From CAHJXF01 sp038254545 (GTDB taxonomy: Bacteria; Pseudomonadota; Gammaproteobacteria; Burkholderiales; Burkholderiaceae_D): DNA of 64,000 nucleotides. Shown one piece after another: positions 1-8,440 of the stretch. A program made the position numbers and the translations under genes. The stretch spans positions 1 through 64,000 of the forward strand of contig JBBSGB010000003.1 of NCBI GenBank assembly GCA_038254545.1, given 5' to 3'. The notes beneath the pieces are model-generated. The model did not search any database. It had not been told where the DNA came from and worked only from the letters and a program-made list of their open reading frames with translations. Each line of letters starts with the position of its first letter. Positions within the stretch are counted from its first letter, which is position 1.

Positions 1-25
1 AGCGGTTCGCGCAACGCGTCGCCAC

Positions 26-206
26 TCAAGGCGATGCGCCGGCCCGAATGTCCGCTCGATCGCCGGCATGAAAGACGCGCATCACCGCGGCGGTTCGGGT
101 TTCGACGCCGAGCTTGACGTAGATGTGTTCGAGATGCTTCTTGGCTTTCAAGCTGCCTCAACACCTCGAAGGCGGCAGAAAAATCGTTGCGCGTCAGGTG
201 CTTCAT
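26..206 (-). pseudogene. LuxR-type regulator remnant with internal deletion
   Basis: On the minus strand an ATG at 206 opens a frame reading MKHLTRNDF followed by AAFEVLRQL, which resembles the N-terminus of LuxR-type regulators. A different frame then gives KKHLEHIYVKLGVETRTAAV, the typical last two helices of a LuxR DNA-binding domain, and stops at 26-28. The sensor domain and first half of the HTH are missing, and the two pieces meet out of frame near 150-160. It is best read as a gene that lost its middle by deletion. The assignment rests on the HTH tail alone. No intact ligand-binding part remains, so no function is expected. Confidence 0.6.
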
Positions 207-509
207 GTGGCACCCCGCTTTCGAGAAGCCATGCCGCGTTCAGACCGCTGATCACTACGCAATCTTGCGTATTGGACGCGACGCATCGTGGATCGATGAT
301 GACGTCGAACTTTTGAATCTGCACGCCCGCCTCGCGCGCGCAGGAAGTCGGCATGTGCCTGGGCCCCAGTCCGGCGAGGCGCGCATGCGCAAGGTGGTGA
401 CACAGGGCGGCTTCCCGCAATTTCGCCGCGCGACCGAGACGCCGTTCAATATCGTTTACGAAGCGCAGCCGTAGAGCCGACGGGGGTGACCATCCGGCGA
501 GTGCCGGTA
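207..509. other. Intergenic stretch with no recognisable gene
   Basis: About 300 bases lie between the LuxR remnant and the M28 peptidase stop. Open frames exist on both strands, but none shows a recognisable domain or a ribosome-binding site. I see no hairpin with a T run and no clear promoter. Confidence 0.5.
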
Positions 510-1910
510 TCAGGGCGCGGCGCGCTCGGACGCGGCGAAGTAGGCGCCGGCATCGCCCGGATAAGTGATGGGCGATTCGAATCCATCGGCCGATATCGAC
601 GAGACGCCGAACGCCCAGTCGTCGATCACGAGGTTCTTTAGCACGGTGCGATTCGGGTTCGTCGCGTCGGCGCGCACGTCGACATGGTGCTGCCATTGCG
701 CCGCAGTCGTGTCGCGCCACCACACGCGATAGCCGACCGCGCCTGCGACCGGTTGCCAACTGATGGTCGTGTCGTGCTTCACCGCGCCCTCGATCTTGAC
801 GCCGGATGGCGGCGCGGGGGCAGCAGCCATGTTCGCGAGTCCCAGCGCATTCAAGCGCGCGACCTGCGCGAGATAGTCGAAGTCCACGCCATCGACGGTG
901 TCTCCGTAGCGCACGCCGTTCTCGACGCGCAGGTCCTGATGCTGGCGATCATAATGCTCGTGCGCCTCGGTGACGCGCACCGCCGGATAGCCTGCCTCGA
1001 GGATCGGCACCTGGTCGCCGCCGCGTCCGAAGCGATCGGTGCGGTACACCATCTTCACCTTGAAGTTGACGAGGTCGCGTTCGGCGATGCGTGCGAGATA
1101 GCGCGCGAGGTTGCGCGACGGCGAGTCGATCTCGCCCCCCTGGTAGCGGCGGGTGTTGGCCTGCTTCTGGGTCTCGGTCGCCTTGGTGCCTTCGGAGAAC
1201 ACCCGCACCGTGCTGTTGTCGTGCACGCCGTCCTCGCCGTTGCTGTTGCCGATGATGTCGTTGTTCAGGTCGGCTTCGATCCTCCAGCCGTTCGCTCTGG
1301 CGTAGTCGGCCAGCACCTTGCCGCCGTACAGGCCCTGCTCTTCGCCCGACAGGGCGGCGTAGACGACGGTCGCGCGAAACTTGTATTTCGAAAGCACGCG
1401 CGCGGACTCGATCGCCGCGGCCACGCCCGAGGCGTCGTCATTGGCGCCCGGCGCGTCGGAGGTCGCATTCATGATGTCGGTGACGCGCGAGTCGAGGTGA
1501 CCCGCGATCAGCACGACCCGATCGGGATCGTCCGTGCCGCGCTGGATCGCGACGATGTCCATCACTTCGGTCGGCTGGGGCAGGCGTGGACCGGTAAAGC
1601 TTTGCGAAGGCGTCACGACGGTGAGGCAACCGCCGCAGTCCCTGGCGATGGCGGCGAAGCGTGACGCTGCCCAGCGCCTCGCCGCGCCGATGCCGCGGGT
1701 GTCGGACTTCGTGTCCGACGCCGTGTGCCGCGTGCCGAACGAGACGAGCTTTGTGATGGTGGCGCGCAGCTCCGCTGCATCGACCTGCGCGACGATCTGT
1801 TGCGAGCGGCTCGTTTCGAACGCAGGCAGGGGCGCGCGAAGCGGCATGTCCTGGGCATGCGCGATGCACGTGAGGACAGAAGCGGCAAGGGCGGTGAAGA
1901 GGCGGCGCAT
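510..1910 (-). CDS. Exported M28 family metallopeptidase with C-terminal Fn3-like domain
   Basis: The product is 466 residues. Residues 1-20 form a signal peptide ending in AHAQ, so it is probably periplasmic or secreted. The M28 zinc-peptidase fold is visible: AGHLDSR (about 136-142), ANDDASG (156-162), SGEEQGLYG (188-196), NNDIIGN (216-222) and EAHEHYD (315-321). These supply the expected His, Asp, Glu, Asp and His metal ligands plus the catalytic Glu of the GEE motif. Residues from about 366 to 455 (SWQPVAGAVGYRVWW) look like a fibronectin type III module. Members of this family are aminopeptidases or carboxypeptidases, and the substrate cannot be predicted here. It stands alone, with no operon partner. 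Confidence 0.88.
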   Translation of the reverse strand: MRRLFTALAASVLTCIAHAQDMPLRAPLPAFETSRSQQIVAQVDAAELRATITKLVSFGTRHTASDTKSDTRGIGAARRWAASRFAAIARDCGGCLTVVTPSQSFTGPRLPQPTEVMDIVAIQRGTDDPDRVVLIAGHLDSRVTDIMNATSDAPGANDDASGVAAAIESARVLSKYKFRATVVYAALSGEEQGLYGGKVLADYARANGWRIEADLNNDIIGNSNGEDGVHDNSTVRVFSEGTKATETQKQANTRRYQGGEIDSPSRNLARYLARIAERDLVNFKVKMVYRTDRFGRGGDQVPILEAGYPAVRVTEAHEHYDRQHQDLRVENGVRYGDTVDGVDFDYLAQVARLNALGLANMAAAPAPPSGVKIEGAVKHDTTISWQPVAGAVGYRVWWRDTTAAQWQHHVDVRADATNPNRTVLKNLVIDDWAFGVSSISADGFESPITYPGDAGAYFAASERAAP

Positions 1911-2016
1911 GAAGTGGCCCGGAAAATATTTAGGTCGATGATTATCGTACGGTGCGGGTCATGCATCGTGTGAAGCCCTGCGTTCGGGGTGTTTCGCGGC
2001 CGCGGCTTGCGTCTTC

Positions 2017-2427
2017 TCAGCCCAGTCCGGCGGTCACGCGCTCGAGGCCCGCGATGAACTTCTGCCAGCCGTAGTTGGCGCCCTGGTAGGCCTGCTGCTG
2101 ATCCGGCCGGAAGCCCGCCTGCTCCATGCGCAGGTGGGTCCCCGTGCTCGTAGAGGTGAGAGTCCAGGTGACGACACTCTCGAGACCATAGGCCGCCCAT
2201 GTGTAAGACAGCGTTTTGTTCGGCTCGACTGCCAGGACCTGACAGTCGACAGCGCCCCAGTCTGCGCGAAGATTGAAACGGTGATCCACGACAGGCTTGA
2301 AATCGTTCTTCATCAGCCACTCCTCGATCAGCTGTGGTTGGGTGAGGGCGCGCCAGATCTTTTCCGGTGGATGCGGCATCTCGCGTTCGACAACGAGGGT
2401 ACGCGTGGCATCGGCGGGTTTGGTCAT
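2017..2427 (-). CDS. AHSA1/SRPBCC-domain protein
   Basis: This 136-residue protein of the activator-of-Hsp90-ATPase-like (START/SRPBCC) fold contains REMPHPPEKIWRALTQPQLI near the N-terminus and GWQKFIAGLERV near the C-terminus, both typical of the family. These small domains bind hydrophobic ligands, and the exact ligand is unknown. I chose the ATG at 2427 because it overlaps the ArsR stop as ATGA, giving translational coupling. The open frame upstream of it is only the shadow of ArsR. ArsR plus AHSA1 is a common pairing, and the regulator presumably controls both genes. Confidence 0.85.
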   Translation of the reverse strand: MTKPADATRTLVVEREMPHPPEKIWRALTQPQLIEEWLMKNDFKPVVDHRFNLRADWGAVDCQVLAVEPNKTLSYTWAAYGLESVVTWTLTSTSTGTHLRMEQAGFRPDQQQAYQGANYGWQKFIAGLERVTAGLG

Positions 2428-2747
2428 TGGTCCATCCTGTTCAAGAGGGTTTCGAGGTGATCGAACCGGTCGCGCCAGAAGGCGCCGTAGAAGCCCATCC
2501 AGTCGATCAACGGGGCAAGGCCCTGCGGATCGGCGCTGTAGTGGACCGACCGTCCTTCGGGCCGATCGCGAACCAGGCCGGACAGCTTGAGCACGCCCAA
2601 GTGCTTGGACACGGCCGGCTGCGACACGCCGGAGCGATCGGTCAAGGCGCGCACGGTCTGCTCCCCGTCGACCACCAGGCTCTCGAAGATCGCCCGACGG
2701 GTCGGATCGGCGAGGGTCTTGAAAAGATCGTCGGACGCGGCTGGCAC
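2424..2747 (-). CDS. ArsR family winged-helix repressor
   Basis: This 107-residue protein is a single winged-helix domain. It begins with FKTLADPTRRAIFESLV, then TDRSGVSQPAVSKHLGVL as the recognition helix, then GLVRDRPEGRSVHYSADP as the wing. No metal-binding cysteine cluster (CxC) is present, so it is probably not an arsenic or zinc sensor but one of the ArsR proteins paired with AHSA1-type proteins. It is the first gene of a two-gene operon and overlaps the next gene by four bases. A palindrome only a few bases upstream of its start is the likely autorepression site. Confidence 0.88.
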   Translation of the reverse strand: MPAASDDLFKTLADPTRRAIFESLVVDGEQTVRALTDRSGVSQPAVSKHLGVLKLSGLVRDRPEGRSVHYSADPQGLAPLIDWMGFYGAFWRDRFDHLETLLNRMDQ

Positions 2748-2750
2748 GAC

Positions 2751-2775
2751 GAATCATAACTGGCTGGTTATGAAT
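2751..2775. promoter_or_regulatory. Candidate ArsR operator
   Basis: CATAAC (2755-2760), six bases, then GTTATG (2767-2772) form a perfect inverted repeat. The arms extend outward as GAAT and AATTC with a one-base offset. It lies directly in front of the arsR start at 2747 and in the divergent region shared with the cupin gene. Position and symmetry fit an ArsR binding site. Binding is inferred. Confidence 0.6.
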
Positions 2776-2926
2776 TCGTCAAGCCCGAGGCACGACGCAG
2801 CTTGGTCGTTGACCTCGCAATGCAGAAGGAGTAAATCGCCGATAAGGCCGCATCGGCCCTTGCAGATTCCTGGAGCCGGGAGCGTCCGAATTCTTTCGCC
2901 CATGTGGCGTTCCAAGGGAGGTCTTC

Positions 2927-3409
2927 ATGAATGCTCGATGCTTGTTGCGGCCCGCGCTCGCGGCCACCGCTTGCGCCTTGTCGATCATGCCGGTCGCGTT
3001 TGCGGCCGACATGGCGATGGTCAACCCGAATGACATCAAGTGGGGCGATGCGCCGCCCTCGCTGCCCAAGGGCGCGCAGGCCGCCGTATTGTCGGGCGAC
3101 CCCGGCAAGGACGGCCCGTTCGTCATGCGCCTGAAGACGCCGGCGAACTACAAGATCCCGCCGCATACGCACACGCAGGCCGAGAACCTCACGGTGCTGT
3201 CGGGGGCGCTGATGCTCGGCATGGGCGAGAAGATCGACAAGTCCAGCGAGCACACGCTGCAGCCGGGCGGGTTCCACGCGCTGCCGGGCAAGACGCCGCA
3301 CTATGCGATGAGCAAGGTGCCGAGCGTGATCCAGATCAACGGCAACGGACCGTTCGACATCAGCTATATCAATCCGGCCGACGACCCGGCGAAGGCGGCC
3401 AAGAAGTAG
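2927..3409 (+). CDS. Exported cupin-domain protein
   Basis: The product is 160 residues. A signal peptide ends at about AFAAD (residue 26). One cupin barrel follows, with PPHTHTQAENLTVLSG as motif 1 (His, His, Glu) and PGGFHALPGKTPHYA as motif 2. The start is supported by a strong GGGAGGT ribosome site about nine bases upstream. It is transcribed away from arsR, so it may share the operator region. Cupins of this size are often metal-dependent enzymes or binding proteins, and no substrate can be named. The protein ends in a Lys/Ala-rich tail. Confidence 0.8.
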   Translation: MNARCLLRPALAATACALSIMPVAFAADMAMVNPNDIKWGDAPPSLPKGAQAAVLSGDPGKDGPFVMRLKTPANYKIPPHTHTQAENLTVLSGALMLGMGEKIDKSSEHTLQPGGFHALPGKTPHYAMSKVPSVIQINGNGPFDISYINPADDPAKAAKK

Positions 3410-3422
3410 CCGGTCGCACCTC

Positions 3423-3486
3423 GCGCCGGCCTCGCAGTCAGCCTCCCAGTCAGCGTTGCAGTCAGCCTGATTGCGGAGGCCGGCGC
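3423..3486. repeat. Three 12-bp tandem repeats inside an 11-bp inverted repeat
   Basis: Three consecutive 12-base units beginning CAGTCAGC occupy 3435-3446, 3447-3458 and 3459-3470. They are bracketed by perfect 11-base inverted arms, GCGCCGGCCTC (3423-3433) and GAGGCCGGCGC (3476-3486). The whole could fold as a GC-rich stem with a repeat-containing loop. It lies between the cupin stop and the purU start. No T run follows, so it is not a standard terminator. Confidence 0.75.
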
Positions 3487-3565
3487 ACCGCGATCCATCG
3501 CGATGCTATCGTCGCGCTCCCGCACCGCGCCCGCGATGCGACGACGCTGCCATCCCCCTCCCCCA

Positions 3566-4447
3566 ATGCCATCGACGGCCGAACTCATACTCAGCCTTTC
3601 ATGTCCGGACACGAAGGGCATCGTGCACGCGGTGTCCCAGTTTCTTCTCGACAACGGTTGCAACATCATCGAGTCGCAGCAGTTCGGCGATGTTGCCAGT
3701 CACGGCGGCTCGGGCAGGTTCTTCATGCGAGTGCATTTCGAGTCCGATGCGGCGTTCGAGGTGACGGCGCTGGAAGAACGCTTCGATGCGGTCGGCGCGC
3801 GCTTCGCGATGACGGCTCGCTTCCATCGGTTCGGCGCGAAGATGCGCGCGCTATTCCTCGTCGGCAAGCATGGGCATTGCCTGAACGACCTACTGTTTCG
3901 CGTCCGGTCGGGATGGCTCAACATCGAGCCCATCGGCGTCGTGTCGAATCACGACGATCTCGCCGATCTCGCCGCGCGTCATGGCGTGACGTTCCACCAC
4001 TTGCCGCTCGCGACGGGCGCGGGCGATGACATCAAGCGCGTACAGGAGGAACGGATCGAGGCCTTGATCGCCGCCGAGCGTGTCGAGCTGGTCGTGCTCG
4101 CGCGCTACATGCAGATACTGAGCGCGCCTTTCTGTCGCACGCTCGAAGGCCGAGCGATCAACATCCACCACAGCTTTCTGCCGAGCTTCAAGGGCGCGCG
4201 TCCCTACGAGCAGGCGCACCTGCACGGCGTCAAGCTGATCGGCGCGACCGCGCACTACGTCACCGCTGCGCTCGACGAGGGGCCCATCATCGAGCAGGAC
4301 GTCGAAAGGGTCGATCACTCGCGCTCGGTGGCCGACATGACCGCTGCCGGCCGCGATGTGGAAGCGATGGTCCTCGCGCGCGCCGTGCGCTGGCATGTCG
4401 AGCACCGCGTGCTCGTCAACGGAATGAAGACGGTGGTGTTCCGATAG
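3566..4447 (+). CDS. purU: Formyltetrahydrofolate deformylase
   Basis: PurU hydrolyses 10-formyl-tetrahydrofolate to formate and tetrahydrofolate in the cytosol, balancing one-carbon pools and supplying formate for PurT. The protein has about 293 residues. An N-terminal ACT domain (ILSLSCPDTKGIVHAVSQFL, about 8-85) precedes the formyltransferase-fold catalytic domain. The latter contains INIHHSFLPSFKGARPY and HYVTAALDEGPIIEQD, giving the family's Asn, His and Asp catalytic residues. I chose the ATG at 3566, although the frame is open further upstream, because family members begin right before the ACT strand. It is a single gene with no partner. Confidence 0.93.
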   Translation: MPSTAELILSLSCPDTKGIVHAVSQFLLDNGCNIIESQQFGDVASHGGSGRFFMRVHFESDAAFEVTALEERFDAVGARFAMTARFHRFGAKMRALFLVGKHGHCLNDLLFRVRSGWLNIEPIGVVSNHDDLADLAARHGVTFHHLPLATGAGDDIKRVQEERIEALIAAERVELVVLARYMQILSAPFCRTLEGRAINIHHSFLPSFKGARPYEQAHLHGVKLIGATAHYVTAALDEGPIIEQDVERVDHSRSVADMTAAGRDVEAMVLARAVRWHVEHRVLVNGMKTVVFR

Positions 4448-4562
4448 TTCACGGACGTGCCCGGCCGCTGGCGGCGACCGGTCGATTTGCAGTACAATCC
4501 GCCCCTTTCGCAAATCACGGCGTGGCCCATCCAGCTGCGACCGCCAGTCAAGGAGTCCGGAT

Positions 4563-4832
4563 ATGGCATTCGCCAACATCAGCAAGACCGATATCGTCAC
4601 CGCACACGCACGTGCGCAGAACGACACCGGGTCCCCCGAAGTTCAGGTCGCGCTGCTCACCGCGCGCATCAACGAACTCACGCCGCACTTCAAGGAACAC
4701 GTCAAGGATCATCATTCGCGTCGCGGGCTGCTGCGCATGGTGAGCCGTCGTCGCAAGCTGCTCGATTATCTGAAAGGCAAGGATGCCGATCGATATCGCG
4801 CGCTGATCGAGAAGCTGGGCCTGCGCAAGTAA
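4563..4832 (+). CDS. rpsO: 30S ribosomal protein S15
   Basis: The 89-residue protein has the usual length and motifs for S15: GSPEVQVALLTARINELTPH, HVKDHHSRRGLLRMVSRRR and the C-terminal YRALIEKLGLRK. S15 binds 16S rRNA in the central domain and is an early assembly protein. The start follows AAGGAGTCCGGAT, a strong ribosome site. A possible -10 box, TACAAT, lies at 4493-4498, but no good -35 is visible. It is followed by a hairpin and then pnp, the conserved rpsO-pnp order. Confidence 0.97.
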   Translation: MAFANISKTDIVTAHARAQNDTGSPEVQVALLTARINELTPHFKEHVKDHHSRRGLLRMVSRRRKLLDYLKGKDADRYRALIEKLGLRK

Positions 4833-4910
4833 TCGGATGCACTGCGTCTCCACTGCGCCGCTGCATACCGCATCCCAACCCGTTTGATCTCACCATCGCA
4901 TTGAGCGAAA

Positions 4911-4942
4911 AAAGCCTGCGTCAGTCGCTGTCGCGGGCTTTT
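4911..4942 (+). terminator. Hairpin between rpsO and pnp
   Basis: AAAGCCTGCG (4911-4920) pairs with CGCGGGCTTT (4932-4941) over ten positions with one G-T pair, followed by a short T stretch. This is a rho-independent terminator-like stem. In enterobacteria this spacer carries a terminator and an RNase III processing stem for pnp autocontrol. The same role here is inferred. Confidence 0.7.
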
Positions 4943-5018
4943 GTCATTTCGCTTCGCATCCGCATCGTTGCCATTCGCGCCAGGTACGCGCGGCATGTCG
5001 TCCCACAGAGGAAAATCC

Positions 5019-7163
5019 ATGTTCAACAAAGTAACCAAGAGCTTTCAGTACGGCCAGCATCAGGTCACGCTCGAGACCGGCGAGATCGCGCGCCAGGCCG
5101 GCGGCGCCGTGGTCGTCACGGTCGATGACACGGTCGTGCTCGCAACGGTGGTCGCATCCAAGACCGCCAAGCAGGGTCAGGACTTTTTTCCGCTGACCGT
5201 CGACTACGTCGAGAAGACCTATGCCGCCGGCAAGATTCCCGGCGGCTTCTTCAAGCGTGAAGGCAGGCCCAGCGAGAAGGAAACGCTCACCAGCCGCCTG
5301 ATCGATCGCCCGATCCGCCCGCTGTTTCCCGAGGGCTTCTACAACGAAGTGCAGGTCATCATCCACGTGCTGTCGGTGAACCCCGAAATCGACCCGGACA
5401 TTCCGGCGTTGATCGGCGCGTCGGCCGCGCTGTCGATCTCGGGCATCCCGTTCGCGGGGCCGATAGGCGCGGCGCGCGTGGGTTACATGAACGGCCAGTA
5501 CGTGCTCAACCCGAGTAAGACCGAACTCGAGACGTCGCAGTTGAATCTCGTCGTCGCGGGTACCGAGGCCGCCGTCTTGATGGTGGAGTCGGAAGCGCAG
5601 CAGTTGCCCGAGGACGTGATGCTCGGCGCGGTAGTGTTCGGCCACGACCAGATGCAGAAGGCGATCGACGCGATCCACGAACTCGTCAAGGATGCGGGCA
5701 AGCCCGAATGGGATTGGCATGCGCCTGCAAGGAACGACGCGCTGATCAATCGCATCAAGCACTTTGCGGAAGTCGATCTGCGCGCGGCCTACCAGATGCG
5801 CTCGAAGCAGGATCGTAGCCAGCAGTTGAAGCGCATCAACGCGTCGGTGATGAGCAAGCTCGCCGAAGAAGCGCACAGCATCGGCGGTGAAGTGCCCGAG
5901 GCCGTCGAAGTCGGCAACATCGTGTTCGACCTCGAATCGAAGATCGTGCGCAGCCAGATCCTCGACGGCGAACCGCGCATCGACGGCCGCGACACGCGCA
6001 CCGTGCGCCCGATCGAGATTCGCACCAGCGTGCTGCCGCGCACCCACGGCTCGGCGCTGTTCACGCGTGGCGAGACGCAGGCGCTGGTCGTCGCCACGCT
6101 CGGCACTGCGCGCGACGCGCAGCGCATCGACGCGCTGATGGGCGAGTTCACCGACCGCTTCATGCTCCACTACAACATGCCTCCGTTCGCCACCGGCGAG
6201 ACCGGCCGCGTCGGTACGCCCAAGCGTCGCGAGATCGGCCACGGCCGCCTCGCCAAGCGCGCGTTGCTCGCCTGCCTGCCACCGGTGGAGGAGTTCAGCT
6301 ATTCGATCCGCCTCGTCTCCGAGATCACCGAGTCCAACGGTTCGTCGTCGATGGCGTCGGTGTGCGGCGGCTGTCTCGCGCTGATGGACGCGGGCGTGCC
6401 GATGAAGGCCCACGTCGCGGGCATCGCGATGGGCCTGATCAAGGAAGGCAACAAGTTCGCGGTCCTGACCGACATCCTCGGCGATGAAGATCACCTCGGC
6501 GACATGGACTTCAAGGTCGCGGGCACGACCACCGGTATCACGGCGCTGCAGATGGACATCAAGATCCAGGGCATCACCAAGGAGATCATGCAGGTCGCGC
6601 TGGCGCAGGCGCAGGAAGCGCGCATGCACATCCTCTCGAAGATGCAGGAAGCGCTTCCGCACACCAAGACCGAATTGAGCGACTTCGCGCCGCGCCTGAT
6701 CACGATCAAGATCAACCCGGAAAAGATTCGCGATGTGATCGGCAAGGGCGGCGCGACCATTCGTGCGCTGACCGAAGAGACCAAGACGCAGATCGACATC
6801 AACGACGATGGCATCGTGACGATCGCGTCGGTCGATGCGGCTGCGGGGCAATTGGCCAGGAAGCGCATCCAGGACCTGACGGCGGAAGTCGAAGTCGGCA
6901 CGATCTACGAAGGCACGGTATTGAAGCTGCTCGACTTCGGCGCGATCGTTCAGGTCCTGCCGGGCAAGGACGGCCTCTTGCACATCAGCCAGATCGCCAA
7001 CGAGCGCGTCAATGCGGTCGCCGACTATCTGAAGGAAGGTCAGGTCGTGAAGGTCAAGGTCCTCGAGGCCGACGACAAGGGTCGCCTGCGTCTGTCGATG
7101 AAGGCGGTAGGCGGTGAGGCACCGACGCCGCAACGCGCCGCCGTCGAAGAGCATCCGGCCTGA
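5019..7163 (+). CDS. pnp: Polynucleotide phosphorylase
   Basis: PNPase is a 3'-5' exoribonuclease that uses phosphate to degrade mRNA and is part of the degradosome. The 714-residue protein shows the full architecture: two RNase PH-like domains (about 1-230 and 315-555) joined by an alpha-helical linker, then a KH domain (PEKIRDVIGKGGATIRAL, about 567-584) and an S1 domain (GTIYEGTVLKLLDFGAIVQV, about 627-646). I chose the ATG at 5019 because it follows AGAGGAAA at proper spacing and yields the standard MFNKV start. The frame opens further upstream, inside the hairpin region. It ends with a short Pro/Ala-rich tail. Confidence 0.97.
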   Translation: MFNKVTKSFQYGQHQVTLETGEIARQAGGAVVVTVDDTVVLATVVASKTAKQGQDFFPLTVDYVEKTYAAGKIPGGFFKREGRPSEKETLTSRLIDRPIRPLFPEGFYNEVQVIIHVLSVNPEIDPDIPALIGASAALSISGIPFAGPIGAARVGYMNGQYVLNPSKTELETSQLNLVVAGTEAAVLMVESEAQQLPEDVMLGAVVFGHDQMQKAIDAIHELVKDAGKPEWDWHAPARNDALINRIKHFAEVDLRAAYQMRSKQDRSQQLKRINASVMSKLAEEAHSIGGEVPEAVEVGNIVFDLESKIVRSQILDGEPRIDGRDTRTVRPIEIRTSVLPRTHGSALFTRGETQALVVATLGTARDAQRIDALMGEFTDRFMLHYNMPPFATGETGRVGTPKRREIGHGRLAKRALLACLPPVEEFSYSIRLVSEITESNGSSSMASVCGGCLALMDAGVPMKAHVAGIAMGLIKEGNKFAVLTDILGDEDHLGDMDFKVAGTTTGITALQMDIKIQGITKEIMQVALAQAQEARMHILSKMQEALPHTKTELSDFAPRLITIKINPEKIRDVIGKGGATIRALTEETKTQIDINDDGIVTIASVDAAAGQLARKRIQDLTAEVEVGTIYEGTVLKLLDFGAIVQVLPGKDGLLHISQIANERVNAVADYLKEGQVVKVKVLEADDKGRLRLSMKAVGGEAPTPQRAAVEEHPA

Positions 7164-7220
7164 AAACCCGGGCTGAACTCGCACGCTGAATTCGGACTCT
7201 GACCGCAGGGCTTCGATCGA

Positions 7221-7250
7221 AGGGCGCACGGTGTGCGCCCTTTGTTTTTG
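7221..7250 (+). terminator. Rho-independent terminator after pnp
   Basis: AAGGGCGCAC (7221-7230), a three-base loop, then GTGCGCCCTT and GTTTTT: a perfect ten-pair GC-rich stem with a T tail. It lies 58 bases after the pnp stop and separates it from the quinone oxidoreductase gene. Confidence 0.9.
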
Positions 7251-7283
7251 GCGCTGCGAAACCTGTTGTTCGAAGCGCACTCA

Positions 7284-7289
7284 TATAAT
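7284..7289 (+). promoter_or_regulatory. Possible -10 box for the quinone oxidoreductase gene
   Basis: A perfect TATAAT lies about 45 bases before the ATG at 7335 and just after the pnp terminator. No -35 match at 16-18 bases is convincing, so the promoter call is tentative. Confidence 0.4.
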
Positions 7290-7334
7290 TGCTCGGCCTC
7301 CCGAACGACCCTTCCCACACGACCAATACCTCCG

Positions 7335-8339
7335 ATGAAAGCCATCGAAATCAAGCAGCCCGGCGGTCCTGAAGTGCTCGTCGCATGCGAGCGCGCGAGG
7401 CCCGTCCCCAAACCCGGCGAAGTGCTGATCCACGTGCAGGCTGCGGGCGTCAATCGCCCCGACATCCTTCAGCGCACCGGCAACTATCCGGTGCCCCCCG
7501 GCGCATCGGATCTCCCCGGCCTCGAGGTCGCGGGGATCATCGCCGAAGTCGGCGACGGAGAGACGCTTGCCGATTTGAACATGACGATCGGCGACCAGGT
7601 CTGCGCGCTGGTTCAGGGCGGTGGTTACGCGGAATACTGCACAGCGCCGGCCGAGCAGTGCCTGCCGATTCCACACAAGCTGTCGATGGTCGAGGCGGCG
7701 TCGCTGCCGGAAACCTTCTTTACCGTATGGACCAACGTCTTCGAGCGTGCGCACCTCGGGCGCGATGCGGCGGGACGCATGGAGACACTGCTGGTCCAGG
7801 GCGGCACCAGCGGCATCGGCGTGACCGCGATCCAGCTCGCCAAGGCGTTGGGACACCGCGTCTTCGCGACCGCGGGTTCGGACGACAAGGCGCGCGCATG
7901 CGAGGCACTGGGTGCTGAGCGCGGCATCAACTACCGAAACGAGGATTTCGTCGCGGTCGTCAAGGGAGTGACCGAAGGTCGCGGCGTCGATGTGATCCTC
8001 GACATGGTCGGCGGCGACTACCTGCCGCGTGAGCTGCTGGCGCTCGCCGACGATGGCCGTATCGCATTGATCGCGCTGCTGGGCGGCTCGAAGGCCGAAG
8101 TCGATCTCGGCCAGATCCTGCGGCGGCGCCTCTCGATTTCGGGCTCGACGCTGCGACCGCGCGATGCGGCGTTCAAGGGACGTATCGCGCACCAGTTGCG
8201 CGAACACGTGTGGCCATTGTTCGAGTCCGGAGCGATCAAGCCGGTGGTGTTCAAGACTTTTCCGCTCGACCAGGCAGCGGATGCGCATCGACTGATGGAG
8301 AGCAGCACGCATGTGGGAAAGATCGTCCTGGAGGTGTAG
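7335..8339 (+). CDS. NAD(P)H-quinone oxidoreductase, zinc-free MDR family
   Basis: The 334-residue protein is a medium-chain dehydrogenase/reductase of the quinone oxidoreductase (PIG3-like) branch. It begins MKAIEIKQPGGPEVLV. The nucleotide-binding region reads VQGGTSGIGVTAIQLAKALG (about 152-171), and the catalytic zinc ligands of alcohol dehydrogenases are absent. Such enzymes reduce quinones or enones with NADPH in the cytosol. I chose the ATG at 7335 because upstream sequence in this frame overlaps the terminator and -10 box. The gene stands alone, with its own promoter region, and the tpiA promoter overlaps its 3' flank. Confidence 0.88.
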   Translation: MKAIEIKQPGGPEVLVACERARPVPKPGEVLIHVQAAGVNRPDILQRTGNYPVPPGASDLPGLEVAGIIAEVGDGETLADLNMTIGDQVCALVQGGGYAEYCTAPAEQCLPIPHKLSMVEAASLPETFFTVWTNVFERAHLGRDAAGRMETLLVQGGTSGIGVTAIQLAKALGHRVFATAGSDDKARACEALGAERGINYRNEDFVAVVKGVTEGRGVDVILDMVGGDYLPRELLALADDGRIALIALLGGSKAEVDLGQILRRRLSISGSTLRPRDAAFKGRIAHQLREHVWPLFESGAIKPVVFKTFPLDQAADAHRLMESSTHVGKIVLEV

Positions 8340-8345
8340 CGCGGT

Positions 8346-8375
8346 TTGACCCGCCTCGACCGAAGTGCGTACAAT
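8346..8375 (+). promoter_or_regulatory. Sigma70-type promoter for tpiA
   Basis: TTGACC (8346-8351), an 18-base spacer, then TACAAT (8370-8375) lie 65 bases before the tpiA start and immediately after the upstream stop codon. Both boxes match the consensus at five of six positions. Confidence 0.65.
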
Positions 8376-8440
8376 CTCGCGGTTTCGCATTTCGGTTTTT
8401 GCCGGCGCTTTTGCCCCGGTTTTCGATCGGGTTTCGTCGT

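Noticed and set aside
148..759. A 203-codon minus-strand frame overlapping the M28 gene end
   Set aside because: It overlaps the peptidase in another frame and is Arg/Ala-rich. Only the LuxR tail within its lower end is recognisable, in a different frame.
4944..7280. A 778-codon frame antisense to pnp
   Set aside because: pnp is complete and typical. The antisense frame crosses the pnp terminator and has no family features.
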